Source: Streptomyces sp. A1277
GTDB taxonomy: Bacteria; Actinomycetota; Actinomycetes; Streptomycetales; Streptomycetaceae
Direction of reading: 5' to 3'
DNA length: 64,000 bases
NCBI RefSeq assembly: GCF_004795015.1
Contig: NZ_SSBI01000012.1
Span: 62,001-126,000, forward strand
The translations under genes and the position numbers were made by a program. The notes under the pieces were generated by a model. It did not search any database and had not been told where the DNA came from. It saw only the letters and a program-made list of their open reading frames with translations. Positions 17,356 through 25,692 of the stretch are shown one piece after another; position 1 is the first letter of the stretch; each line of letters begins with the position of its first letter.

Positions 17356-18404
17356 CCCGACTCATCCCCTCCCCGGTCTTCGTCGACATCAGCCGGGGCG
17401 CCATGCACGACCTGGCCGGCCTCCTCGCCGACCAGCGGATCTCCGCATCCGGCAAGCTCGCCATCGCGATCAGCGGCGGCTCGGGCCAGGCCCTGCGCGA
17501 GAAGCTGGCGCCGGCCCTGCCGGGCGCCGACTGGTACTGCGTCGCGGGCGGCAGTATCGACGCCGCGGTGCAGCTGGCCGACGACATCAAGGGCAAGCGC
17601 TACGACGCCGTGGTCGGCCTCGGCGGCGGCAAGATCATCGACGTGGCGAAGTACGCCGCGGCCCGGGTCGGCCTGCCGCTGGTCTCGGTCGCCACCAACC
17701 TCGCCCACGACGGCCTCTGCTCGCCCGTCGCCACCCTGGACAACGACAACGGCCGCGGCTCCTACGGCGTACCCATGCCCATCGCCATGGTGATCGACCT
17801 GTCGGTGATCCGCGAGGCCCCGGACCGCTTCGTGCGCTCCGGCATCGGCGACGCCATCTCCAACATCTCCGCCATCGCCGACTGGGAGCTCTCGCACCAG
17901 GTCAACGGCGAGCAGATCGACGGCCTCGCCGCCGCCATGGCCCGTACCGCCGGCGAGGCGGTCCTGCGCCACCCCGGCACCGTCGCGGACGACGAGTTCC
18001 TCACCGTCCTCGCCGAGTCGCTGGTGCTCTCCGGCATCGCCATCTCGATCAGCGGCGACACCCGGCCCTCGTCCGGCGCCTGCCACGAGATCAGCCACGC
18101 CTTCGACCTGCTCTTCCCCAAGAGGGCCGCCAGCCACGGCGAGCAGGTCGGCCTCGGCGCCGCCTTCGCCATGCACCTGCGCGGGGCCCACCAGGAGTCC
18201 GGCCTCTTCGCCGAGGTGCTGCGCAGGCACGGCCTGCCGGTGCGCCCCGAGGAGATCGGTTTCACCGTCGAGGAGTTCGTCCAGGCCGTCGAGTACGCCC
18301 CCCAGACCCGTCCGGGACGCTTCACGGTCCTGGAACACCTCAGCCTGTCCACCGACCAGATCAGGGACGCGTACGCCGACTATGCCAAGACCATCAGTAG
18401 CTGA
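17343..18404 (+). CDS. Glycerol-1-phosphate dehydrogenase-like (EgsA/AraM) oxidoreductase
   Basis: A 353-residue iron-containing alcohol dehydrogenase/dehydroquinate-synthase fold protein of the G1P dehydrogenase type. It has the NAD(P) motif VVGLGGGKIIDVAKYAA (~91-107) and TNLAHDGLCSPVA (~117-129). Probable metal ligands lie in SGIGDAISN (Asp), ACHEISHAFD (His) and RAASHGEQVG (His). Family members reduce dihydroxyacetone phosphate to sn-glycerol-1-phosphate, the archaeal-type enantiomer also made by Bacillus AraM. The GTG start overlaps the previous gene by 13 nt, and its 3' end overlaps the next gene by 23 nt. A different polyol phosphate product cannot be excluded. Confidence 0.82.
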   Translation: MPVLTRLIPSPVFVDISRGAMHDLAGLLADQRISASGKLAIAISGGSGQALREKLAPALPGADWYCVAGGSIDAAVQLADDIKGKRYDAVVGLGGGKIIDVAKYAAARVGLPLVSVATNLAHDGLCSPVATLDNDNGRGSYGVPMPIAMVIDLSVIREAPDRFVRSGIGDAISNISAIADWELSHQVNGEQIDGLAAAMARTAGEAVLRHPGTVADDEFLTVLAESLVLSGIAISISGDTRPSSGACHEISHAFDLLFPKRAASHGEQVGLGAAFAMHLRGAHQESGLFAEVLRRHGLPVRPEEIGFTVEEFVQAVEYAPQTRPGRFTVLEHLSLSTDQIRDAYADYAKTISS

Positions 18405-19161
18405 ACTCCGCCCGGTCGTTCACCCCCCGGGCGTCAAGGACCGGCGCAGCGGTGAACACTGGGCGGGCCGGATATACATGCGCGAGGTCTCGCTGCGCGT
18501 GGACCGGTACCTGGTGAACACCAAGGTGACGCCCAACCAGCTCACCTACCTGATGACCGTCGCCGGTGTGCTCGCCGCCCCGGCGCTGCTCGTGCCCGGC
18601 ATCACCGGCGCGGTGCTCGGCGTCGTCATGGTCCAGCTCTACCTGCTGCTCGACTGCGTCGACGGCGAGATCGCGCGCTGGAAGAAGCAGTTCTCGCTCG
18701 GCGGGGTCTACCTGGACCGGGTCGGCGCCTACCTGTGCGACGCGGCCGTGCTCGTCGGCTTCGGCCTGCGCGCCGCCGACCTGTGGGGCACCGGGCGGAT
18801 CGACTGGCTCTGGGCGTTCCTCGGCACGCTCGCCGCGCTCGGCGCGATCCTGATCAAGGCCGAGACCGACCTGGTCGGCGTCGCCCGCCACCAGGGCGGG
18901 CTGCCCCCCGTCAAGGAGTCCGCCTCCGAGCCGCGCTCCTCCGGCATGGCGCTCGCCCGCCGGGCCGCCGGTGCGCTCAAGTTCCACCGGCTGATCCTGT
19001 GCGTCGAGGCGTCGCTGGTCATCCTGGTCGCGGCGGTCCTGGACGAGGTCAGGGACGACTTCTTCTTCAGCCGTCTCGCGGTCGCGGTCCTGGCCGGCAT
19101 CGCCCTGCTGCAGACCCTGCTGCACCTCGTATCGGTCATGGCATCGAGCAGGCTGAAGTGA
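18382..19161 (+). CDS. CDP-alcohol phosphotransferase-like protein lacking the fourth motif Asp
   Basis: A 259-residue polytopic protein of the CDP-OH phosphotransferase family. The motif begins canonically (DCVDGEIAR, D91 and D94), with Gly and D112 in GVYLDRVGA. The position of the fourth aspartate, the proposed catalytic base, is Ala116. A neighbouring Asp (YLCD) is four residues too late. Either this is a subfamily with another base, a different reaction, or a non-catalytic partner of the upstream DUF5941 enzyme. ATG 18382 lies inside the 3' end of the dehydrogenase gene; GTGA overlap to the glycosyltransferase. Confidence 0.85.
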   Translation: MPRPSVAELRPVVHPPGVKDRRSGEHWAGRIYMREVSLRVDRYLVNTKVTPNQLTYLMTVAGVLAAPALLVPGITGAVLGVVMVQLYLLLDCVDGEIARWKKQFSLGGVYLDRVGAYLCDAAVLVGFGLRAADLWGTGRIDWLWAFLGTLAALGAILIKAETDLVGVARHQGGLPPVKESASEPRSSGMALARRAAGALKFHRLILCVEASLVILVAAVLDEVRDDFFFSRLAVAVLAGIALLQTLLHLVSVMASSRLK

Positions 19162-20042
19162 GCACACCCATGAAACTCGGCGCGGTCATCATCACGATGG
19201 GCAACCGCCCGGCCGAACTGCGCGCCCTGCTCGACTCGGTCGCCGCCCAGGACGGCGACCGGATCGAGGTGGTCGTCGTCGGCAACGGCTCGCCCGTCCC
19301 CGACGTCCCCGCGGGCGTGCGGACCGTCGAGCTGCCCGAGAACCTCGGCATCCCCGGCGGCCGGAACGTCGGCATCGAGGCTTTCGGGCCGTCCGGGGCC
19401 GATGTGGACGCCCTCCTCTTCCTCGACGACGACGGGCTGCTGCCCCTCACCGACACCGCCGAGCTGTGCCGGCGGGCATTCGCGGACGACCCCCGGCTCG
19501 GCATCATCAGCTTCCGGATCGCCGACCCGGAGACCGGTGTCACCCAGCGCAGGCACGTGCCGCGGCTGCGCGCCGCCGACCCGATGCGCTCGTCGCGGGT
19601 GACGACGTTCCTGGGCGGCGCCAACGCGGTGCGCACCCGGGTCCTCGCCGAGGTCGGCCCGCTGCCGGGCGACTTCTTCTACGCGCACGAGGAGACCGAC
19701 CTCGCGTGGCGGGCGCTGGACGCCGGCTGGCTGATCGACTACCGCGCGGACATGGTCCTGCACCACCCCGCCACGGCCCCGTCCCGGCATGCCGTCTACC
19801 ACCGCATGGTGGCCCGCAACCGGGTCTGGCTGGCCCGCCGCAACCTCCCCGCGCCCCTGGTCCCGGTGTACCTGGGCGTGTGGATGCTGCTGACCCTGCT
19901 GCGCAGGCCGTCCGGCACCGCGCTGAAGGCATGGTTCGGCGGCTTCCGGGAGGGCTGGACGACGCCGTGCGGACCCCGCCGTCCGATGAAGTGGCGTACG
20001 GTGTGGCGACTGACCAGGCTAGGCCGCCCTCCGGTGATCTGA
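19158..20042 (+). CDS. Family 2 glycosyltransferase
   Basis: A 294-residue GT-A fold transferase. The N-terminus (GAVIITMGNRPAELRALLDS) and nucleotide-binding strand are followed by ENLGIPGGRNVGI, FLDDDGLLP (metal-binding DxD-like) and HEETDLAWRALDAG, which carries the catalytic-base ED motif of GT2 enzymes. The C-terminal ~60 residues are basic with one hydrophobic segment, suggesting membrane association. It likely adds a sugar to the polymer or lipid made by this cluster. GTG 19158 overlaps the preceding stop (GTGA) and is preceded by AGG; ATG 19170 is an alternative giving four fewer residues. Confidence 0.88.
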   Translation: MSTPMKLGAVIITMGNRPAELRALLDSVAAQDGDRIEVVVVGNGSPVPDVPAGVRTVELPENLGIPGGRNVGIEAFGPSGADVDALLFLDDDGLLPLTDTAELCRRAFADDPRLGIISFRIADPETGVTQRRHVPRLRAADPMRSSRVTTFLGGANAVRTRVLAEVGPLPGDFFYAHEETDLAWRALDAGWLIDYRADMVLHHPATAPSRHAVYHRMVARNRVWLARRNLPAPLVPVYLGVWMLLTLLRRPSGTALKAWFGGFREGWTTPCGPRRPMKWRTVWRLTRLGRPPVI

Positions 20043-20148
20043 GAGGCTCGCCTCTGGGAGCATGAGGCGTATTTTTCTTGTCGGGACCTGTCCGCCCTGA
20101 GCCGCGCCCGCGACTGGCTGCGCATTTTGAATACGAGAGTTTCTTCTG

Positions 20149-21078
20149 GTGAGTGACACAACCCATGGTGGTGCGGTTGCGCTGGGCAGCCCGCCATCGG
20201 CCGACGACGGCTTGAGCGCGGCCGAGCTGGCCGCGAAGTACGGTCTGGCGGTCAGCGGCGCCCGGCCCGGACTCCGCGAGTACGTGAGCCAGCTCCGCGG
20301 GCGGCGCCATTTCATCCTGGCGTTCTCCCGGGCGAAGCTGACCGCCCAGTACAGCCAGGCGAAGCTGGGGCAGCTGTGGCAGGTGGCGACCCCGCTCCTG
20401 AACGCCGGGGTCTACTTCATCATCTTCGGGCTGATCCTCGGCACGAAGAAGGGTTTTACGCAGGACGTCTTCATCCCCTTCCTGGTGACCGGGGTGTTCG
20501 TCTTCACCTTCACCCAGAGCTCCGTGATGGCCGGCGTCCGCGCCATCTCGGGGAACCTCGGCCTGGTCCGGGCGCTGCACTTCCCGCGGGCCTCGCTGCC
20601 GATCTCCTTCTCGCTCCAGCAGCTCCAGCAGCTGCTGTACTCGCTGATCGTGCTGATCGCGGTCACGGTCGGATTCGGCAGCTACCCGCGCCTGTCGTGG
20701 CTGCTGGTGATCCCGGCCCTGGCGTTGCAGTTCTTCTTCAACACCGGACTGGCGCTCGTCATGGCGAGGATGGGGGCCAAGACCCCCGACCTGGCCCAGC
20801 TGATGCCGTTCGTCATGCGTACCTGGATGTACGCGTCCGGGGTCATGTTCTCCATCCCGGTGATGCTCGCGGACAAGCCGGCCTGGATCACCGACGTGCT
20901 CCAGTACAACCCGGCGGCGATCTACATGGACCTGGTCCGGTTCGCCCTGATCGACGGTTACGGCTCCGAGAACCTGCCCGACCACGTCTGGGCGGTCGCC
21001 CTGGCCTGGTCGATCGTGGTGGGCCTGGTGGGCTTCGTGTACTTCTGGAAGGCAGAGGAACGGTACGGCCGTGGCTGA
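20149..21078 (+). CDS. ABC-2 type exporter permease (TagG/Wzm-like)
   Basis: A 309-residue permease of polysaccharide/teichoic-acid exporters. It has a ~75-residue cytosolic N-terminus, then about six membrane helices with the family start YSQAKLGQLWQVATPLLNAG (~67-86) and the C-terminal EYG-like region WKAEERYGRG. With the downstream ATPase (8-nt overlap) it should form an exporter that moves an undecaprenyl- or diglyceride-linked polymer across the membrane. It begins with GTG 20149 after a 106-bp gap that may carry its own promoter. Confidence 0.88.
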   Translation: MSDTTHGGAVALGSPPSADDGLSAAELAAKYGLAVSGARPGLREYVSQLRGRRHFILAFSRAKLTAQYSQAKLGQLWQVATPLLNAGVYFIIFGLILGTKKGFTQDVFIPFLVTGVFVFTFTQSSVMAGVRAISGNLGLVRALHFPRASLPISFSLQQLQQLLYSLIVLIAVTVGFGSYPRLSWLLVIPALALQFFFNTGLALVMARMGAKTPDLAQLMPFVMRTWMYASGVMFSIPVMLADKPAWITDVLQYNPAAIYMDLVRFALIDGYGSENLPDHVWAVALAWSIVVGLVGFVYFWKAEERYGRG

Positions 21079-21856
21079 CGACAACACCGCGGGGCGCGTC
21101 CCCACCGTGATCGCCGACGACGTGCACATCGTGTACCGGGTCAACGGCGGCGGCGGTGGCAAGGGCGGAGCCACCGCGGCCCTGAGCCGGATCCTGCGCC
21201 GCGACAAGGGCGCGGAGCGCGGAGTGCGCAAGGTCCACGCCGTGCGCGGCGTCACCTTCACCGCCTACCGGGGCGAGGCGATCGGTCTCATCGGGACGAA
21301 CGGCTCCGGCAAGTCGACCCTGCTGCGCGCCATCGCCGGCCTCCTGCCGACCGAGAGCGGCAACGTCTACACGGACGGACAGCCCTCGCTGCTCGGCGTC
21401 AACGCGGCGCTGATGAGCGACCTGACCGGTGAGCGCAACGTGGTCCTGGGCGGGCTCGCGATGGGCATGAGCCGCGAGGAGATCCGCGAGCGCTACCAGG
21501 ACATCGTCGACTTCTCCGGCATCAACGAGAAGGGCGACTTCATCACCCTGCCGATGCGCACCTACTCCTCCGGCATGGCCGCCCGGCTCCGGTTCTCCAT
21601 CGCGGCCGCCAAGAACCACGACGTCCTCATGATCGACGAGGCGCTGGCGACCGGCGACCGCAAGTTCCAGATCCGCTCCGAGGCCCGGATCAGGGAGCTG
21701 CGCAAGGAGGCCGGGACCGTCTTCCTGGTGAGCCACAGCAACAAGTCGATCAGGGACACCTGCGACCGGGTGCTGTGGCTGGAGAAGGGCGAACTCCTCA
21801 TGGACGGCCCGACCGAAGAGGTCCTCAAGGCATACGAGCGGGAGACCGGCAAGTAG
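21071..21856 (+). CDS. ABC exporter ATPase (TagH/Wzt-like)
   Basis: A 261-residue ATPase of the polysaccharide-export class. It has a Gly-rich insertion near residues 25-30, Walker A GLIGTNGSGKSTLLRAI (~73), signature YSSGMAARL (~165), Walker B VLMIDEALATGD and H-loop SHSNKS. There is no extended C-terminal carbohydrate-binding domain, so it is TagH-core/Wzt-short in form. It pairs with the overlapping upstream permease. A strong hairpin 26 bp after the stop ends the cluster. Confidence 0.9.
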   Translation: MADDNTAGRVPTVIADDVHIVYRVNGGGGGKGGATAALSRILRRDKGAERGVRKVHAVRGVTFTAYRGEAIGLIGTNGSGKSTLLRAIAGLLPTESGNVYTDGQPSLLGVNAALMSDLTGERNVVLGGLAMGMSREEIRERYQDIVDFSGINEKGDFITLPMRTYSSGMAARLRFSIAAAKNHDVLMIDEALATGDRKFQIRSEARIRELRKEAGTVFLVSHSNKSIRDTCDRVLWLEKGELLMDGPTEEVLKAYERETGK

Positions 21857-21881
21857 GACGCGCCTCGCGCCACGCACCGGG

Positions 21882-21913
21882 CGGCCTCCGCCGGACCCTT
21901 CCGGCGGGGGCCG
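21882..21913 (+). terminator. Strong hairpin after the exporter operon
   Basis: An 8-bp core (CCGCCGGA / TCCGGCGG, loop CCCT) extends through one G-T pair to about 14 bp. It lies 26 bp past the ATPase stop and has no U-tract, as is common in Streptomyces. Confidence 0.65.
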
Positions 21914-22070
21914 TGCCATGTCCGGATCGTGGACCGGAGCCCGGACGTCCACGCCTCGTCGTACGGCTTCGGGCGCGATCTCCTACCGCCGGATGACGTG
22001 AATGCGCCCCAGCGGTAGCAAAGTTGACGCGGGCTACCGGTTCCGCACCGTGCGGCCCGTACCCCGGCGT

Positions 22071-22098
22071 TTGGATGAGCGTTGTACAACGTAAGCTG
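22071..22098 (+). promoter_or_regulatory. Candidate hopanoid-operon promoter with palindrome in the spacer
   Basis: TTTGGA (22071-22076) and TAAGCT (22093-22098) are separated by 16 bp, and the 12-bp perfect palindrome CGTTGTACAACG (22081-22092) fills most of that spacer. A repressor bound there would block RNA polymerase. Prediction by eye only. Confidence 0.35.
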
Positions 22099-22239
22099 TA
22101 CCGGTGCTGATTCGCCGCAAGTGGGGCGATACCGCCTGGGCGGACGGCCCGTAGCCGTCCTCCGCACTCGGGACGGCGGGCGGCGTGTCCGGAATGGGAT
22201 GTTTTGGGTCAGCAGTGTAGAACGGGAGATGTGACGGCT

Positions 22240-22302
22240 ATGACGGAAGATCTCCAGCTCCGAGGTGCTCACGCCGTCCCCGCGCAGGGCGGTCCGCAGT
22301 GA
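22240..22302 (+). CDS. Possible 20-residue leader peptide coupled to hpnC
   Basis: ATG 22240 opens a 20-codon frame (MTEDLQLRGAHAVPAQGGPQ) whose TGA (22300-22302) overlaps the hpnC GTG start (22299-22301) as GTGA. GGGAG lies ~11 nt upstream. It could be a genuine small protein, a leader peptide coupling translation into hpnC, or chance. No similarity recognised; codon third positions are GC-rich as expected for coding sequence. Confidence 0.35.
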   Translation: MTEDLQLRGAHAVPAQGGPQ

Positions 22303-23219
22303 CCCGTACCCGGCAGGCGCGGCTCGATACCGCCGCATCCGGAACGCTCGACAAGGCCGCCGACGAGAACTTTCCGGTCGCACCCTTCTTCCTGCCGCGC
22401 GCCTGGCGCGACGACCTGATGGCCGTCTACGGCTTCGCCCGGCTCGTCGACGACATCGGCGACGGCGACCTCGCCCCCGGCGGCGCCGACGCCACGTACC
22501 TCGGCCTCGACCCCGACGCGGCCGACGACCGGCTCGCGATGCTCGACGCCCTGGAGAGCGACCTGCGCCGCGTCTTCGCCGCCACCGGCGAGACCCCGCA
22601 CCACCCGCTGATGCGCGCACTGCGCCCCACCGTCCGCAACCGCGCCCTCACCCCCGAGCCCTTCCTCGGCCTCATCGAGGCCAACCGCCAGGACCAGAAG
22701 GTCCGCCGCTACGGGACGTACGAGGAACTGCTCGCCTACTGCGAGCTCTCCGCCAACCCCGTCGGCCGCCTGGTCCTCCAGCTCACCGGGACCGCGAGCC
22801 CCGAACGGCTGCGCCGCTCCGACGCCGTGTGCACCGCACTGCAGATCGTCGAGCACCTCCAGGACGTCGCCGAGGACCTCGGCCGCGACCGCGTCTACCT
22901 GCCGGCCGAGGACATGGCCCGGTTCCACGTCGGCGAGGCCGACCTGGCGGCGCCCACCGCGAACGCCTCGGTGCGCACGCTGATCGCGTACGAAGCGGAA
23001 CGCGCCCGGGACCTGCTGAATGAAGGCACCCCCCTCGTGGGTAGCGTCCACGGCAGACTCAGGCTGCTTCTCGCCGGATTCGTGGGAGGAGGACGCGCAG
23101 CCCTCACCGCCATCGCGGCCGCCGGCTTCGACGTACTGCCCGGACCACCCGGACCCACAAAGCCCAGCCTGCTGCGCGAGGTGGGAGTTGTCTTGCGAAG
23201 AGCGCGTAGAGAGGGGTGA
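22299..23219 (+). CDS. hpnC: Hydroxysqualene synthase HpnC
   Basis: A 306-residue trans-isoprenyl diphosphate synthase (squalene/phytoene synthase fold). Aspartate-rich motif 1 is ARLVDDIGDGD (~49-57) and motif 2 is LQDVAEDLGRDRVYLP (~190-205). Active-site residues typical of HpnC follow YGTYEELLAYCELSANPVGR. In the three-step squalene route HpnC converts presqualene diphosphate to hydroxysqualene. It is the first enzyme of the operon. GTG 22299 overlaps the small upstream ORF, and the stop overlaps hpnD (GTGA). Confidence 0.92.
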   Translation: MTRTRQARLDTAASGTLDKAADENFPVAPFFLPRAWRDDLMAVYGFARLVDDIGDGDLAPGGADATYLGLDPDAADDRLAMLDALESDLRRVFAATGETPHHPLMRALRPTVRNRALTPEPFLGLIEANRQDQKVRRYGTYEELLAYCELSANPVGRLVLQLTGTASPERLRRSDAVCTALQIVEHLQDVAEDLGRDRVYLPAEDMARFHVGEADLAAPTANASVRTLIAYEAERARDLLNEGTPLVGSVHGRLRLLLAGFVGGGRAALTAIAAAGFDVLPGPPGPTKPSLLREVGVVLRRARREG

Positions 23220-24169
23220 GCCGGACCGTGGAGGGACAGACGACGTACATGTCGGCACCGGTACAGGCCGCATACAGTTACTGCGAGGCGGTCACCGGAC
23301 AGCAGGCGCGTAACTTCGCGTACGGCATCAGGCTGCTGCCGGCCGAGAAGCGGCAGGCCATGTCGGCCCTGTACGCCTTCTCCCGTCGTGTGGACGACAT
23401 CGGTGACGGCGAGCTGGAGCCGGAGACCAAGCGCGTCCGCCTGGAGAGCACCCGCACCCTGCTGGACCGCGTCCGCGCCGGCGCGGTGGACGAGGACGAC
23501 ACCGACCCGGTGGCCGTCGCGCTCGCCGACGCCGCCCGCAGGTTCCCGCTGCCGCTCGAAGGGCTCGACGAGCTCATCGACGGCGTGCTGATGGACGTGC
23601 GCGGCGCGACCTACGAGACCTGGGACGACCTCAAGGTCTACTGCCGGTGCGTCGCGGGCGCCATCGGCCGCCTCAGCCTCGGCGTCTTCGGCACGGAACC
23701 CGGCGCACCCGGCGCCGAGCGCGCCCCGGAGTACGCCGACACGCTCGGCCTCGCGCTCCAGCTGACGAACATCCTGCGCGACGTCCGCGAGGACGCGGGC
23801 AACGGCCGCACCTACCTGCCCGCCGACGACCTCGCCAAGTTCGGCTGCTCCGCGGGCTTCCACCGGGCCACCCCGCCGCCCGGCTCCGACTTCGCGGGCC
23901 TCATCCACTTCGAGGTCCGGCGCGCCCGCGCCCTGTTCGCCGAGGGGTACCGGCTCCTGCCGATGCTCGACCGGCGCAGCGGAGCCTGCGTGGCGGCGAT
24001 GGCCGGCATCTACCGCAGGCTCCTGGACCGCATCGAGCGCGACCCCGAGGCGGTGCTGCGCGGCCGGGTCTCGCTGCCGGGCCACGAGAAGGCGTATGTG
24101 GCGGTGCGCGGCCTGTCCGGTCTCGACGCCCGCCACATCTCCCGGCGCACGGCCCGAGGGCGTGTCTGA
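23216..24169 (+). CDS. hpnD: Presqualene diphosphate synthase HpnD
   Basis: A 317-residue squalene/phytoene-synthase-fold enzyme condensing two farnesyl diphosphates to presqualene diphosphate. Motifs: YAFSRRVDDIGDGE (~55-68) and ILRDVREDAGNGRTYLP (~189-205), with QQARNFAYGIRLLP near the N-terminus, as in other HpnD. GTG 23216 overlaps the hpnC stop. GTG 23228, 11 nt after GAGAGGGG, is an alternative that removes four residues. A 134-bp gap without recognisable signals separates it from hpnE. Confidence 0.93.
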   Translation: MSRTVEGQTTYMSAPVQAAYSYCEAVTGQQARNFAYGIRLLPAEKRQAMSALYAFSRRVDDIGDGELEPETKRVRLESTRTLLDRVRAGAVDEDDTDPVAVALADAARRFPLPLEGLDELIDGVLMDVRGATYETWDDLKVYCRCVAGAIGRLSLGVFGTEPGAPGAERAPEYADTLGLALQLTNILRDVREDAGNGRTYLPADDLAKFGCSAGFHRATPPPGSDFAGLIHFEVRRARALFAEGYRLLPMLDRRSGACVAAMAGIYRRLLDRIERDPEAVLRGRVSLPGHEKAYVAVRGLSGLDARHISRRTARGRV

Positions 24170-24303
24170 ATGCGCCTCACGTACATCTCACGCACCATGT
24201 GCATCAAGGATGAACGGATCGGACGGCGGGCAACCCCCGGCCCGGCGACCGCGTCCCTGACTGGACAGAGCCGATGGGAAAAGACCTGGCGAGAGGGGGA
24301 CGC

Positions 24304-25692
24304 ATGAGTGACGACGCGCCGCGCTCGTCCCGGGCGGTCGTGGTCGGCGGCGGGATCGCCGGCGTCACGGCGGCGCTGCGTCTCGCCGACGCCGGGCTTG
24401 ACGTGACCCTGCTCGAAGGACGCCCCCGGCTCGGCGGGCTCGCCTTCTCCTTCCGGCGCGGCGGGCTGACCGTCGACAACGGCCAGCACGTCTACCTGCG
24501 CTGCTGCACCGCCTACCGCTGGTTCCTCGACCGGGTCGACAGCGCCCGGCTCGCACCCCTGCAAAACCGTTTGGACGTGCCCGTTCTCGACGTCGGGCGG
24601 CCCGCGGGGCCCCGGCTGGGACGGCTGCGCCGCAACGCGCTGCCGGTCCCGCTGCACCTGGCCGCCGGGCTCGCCGGGTATCCGCACCTGTCGCTCGCCG
24701 AACGGGCCGGTGTCGCGCGGGCCGCGCTGGCGCTCGGCCGGCTCGACCCGGACGACCCCGCGCTCGACGAGGACGACTTCGGCAGCTGGCTCGCCCACCA
24801 CGGCCAGTCGCCCCGCACCATCGAGGCGCTGTGGGACCTGGTCGGCGTCGCCACCCTCAACGCCACCGCGCCGAACTCCTCGCTCGCGCTGGCGGCGAAG
24901 GTCTTCAAGACCGGGCTGCTCTCCGAACCGGGCGCCGCCGACATCGGCTGGGCCGCCGTACCGCTCGGCGAGATCCACGACACCATGAGCCGCAAGGCCC
25001 TGGACTCCGCGGGCGTACGCACCGAACTGCGCACCAAGGCCGGCGCCCTCACCCGTACCGACGAGGGACACTGGCTGGTCGACACCGGCGCCGAACACAT
25101 CGAGGCGGAGACCGTCGTCCTGGCCGTGCCGCAGCGCGAGACCCACGACCTGCTCCCCGAGGGCGCGCTCGACGCACCGGACCGGCTGCTGGACATCGGC
25201 ACCTCGCCGATCCTCAACGTGCACGTCGTCTACGACCGCAAGGTGCTGAAGCGGCCGTTCTTCGCCGCGCTCGGCTCGCCGGTCCAGTGGGTCTTCGACC
25301 GCACCGCGACCTCCGGCCTCACCGGCCCCGGCCAGTACCTCGCGGTCTCCCAGTCCGCGGCCGGCGACGAGATCGACCTGCCCGTCGCCGAACTGCGCGC
25401 CCGCTACCTGCCGGAGCTGGAGCGGCTGCTGCCGGCCGCCCGCGGCGCGGGAATCCGGGACTTCTTCGTCACCCGCGAGCGCACCGCGACCTTCGCGCCC
25501 GCGCCCGGCGTCGGCCGGCTGCGGCCCGGGACGCACACCCGCGCGCCCGGCCTGTTCCTGGCAGGTGCCTGGACCGCCACCGGCTGGCCCGCCACGATGG
25601 AGGGCGCGGTGCGCAGCGGCGCGGGCGCCGCGGACGCCGCGCTCCAGGCGCTCGGCCGCCCCCAAGAACATCCGCTGCAGGAGGCGGCATGA
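24304..25692 (+). CDS. hpnE: Hydroxysqualene dehydroxylase / squalene-associated FAD protein HpnE
   Basis: A 462-residue FAD-dependent amine-oxidase/phytoene-desaturase-fold protein with the N-terminal dinucleotide motif AVVVGGGIAGVTAALRLADA (~12-31). The C-terminal FAD contact is GLFLAGAWTATGWPATMEGA (~417-436). HpnE reduces hydroxysqualene to squalene, the last step before cyclisation. ATG 24304 follows GAGAGGGGG with good spacing; an in-frame ATG at 24274 is less likely. It overlaps the next gene by ATGA. Confidence 0.92.
   Translation: MSDDAPRSSRAVVVGGGIAGVTAALRLADAGLDVTLLEGRPRLGGLAFSFRRGGLTVDNGQHVYLRCCTAYRWFLDRVDSARLAPLQNRLDVPVLDVGRPAGPRLGRLRRNALPVPLHLAAGLAGYPHLSLAERAGVARAALALGRLDPDDPALDEDDFGSWLAHHGQSPRTIEALWDLVGVATLNATAPNSSLALAAKVFKTGLLSEPGAADIGWAAVPLGEIHDTMSRKALDSAGVRTELRTKAGALTRTDEGHWLVDTGAEHIEAETVVLAVPQRETHDLLPEGALDAPDRLLDIGTSPILNVHVVYDRKVLKRPFFAALGSPVQWVFDRTATSGLTGPGQYLAVSQSAAGDEIDLPVAELRARYLPELERLLPAARGAGIRDFFVTRERTATFAPAPGVGRLRPGTHTRAPGLFLAGAWTATGWPATMEGAVRSGAGAADAALQALGRPQEHPLQEAA

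Larger units (their letters stand above)
21857..22239. other. Intergenic region before the hopanoid operon
   Basis: 383 bp containing the terminator of the exporter operon (21882-21913) and a candidate promoter with an operator-like palindrome (22071-22098). The remainder up to the small ORF at 22240 would be a ~140-nt untranslated leader; I see no gene in it. Confidence 0.6.
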
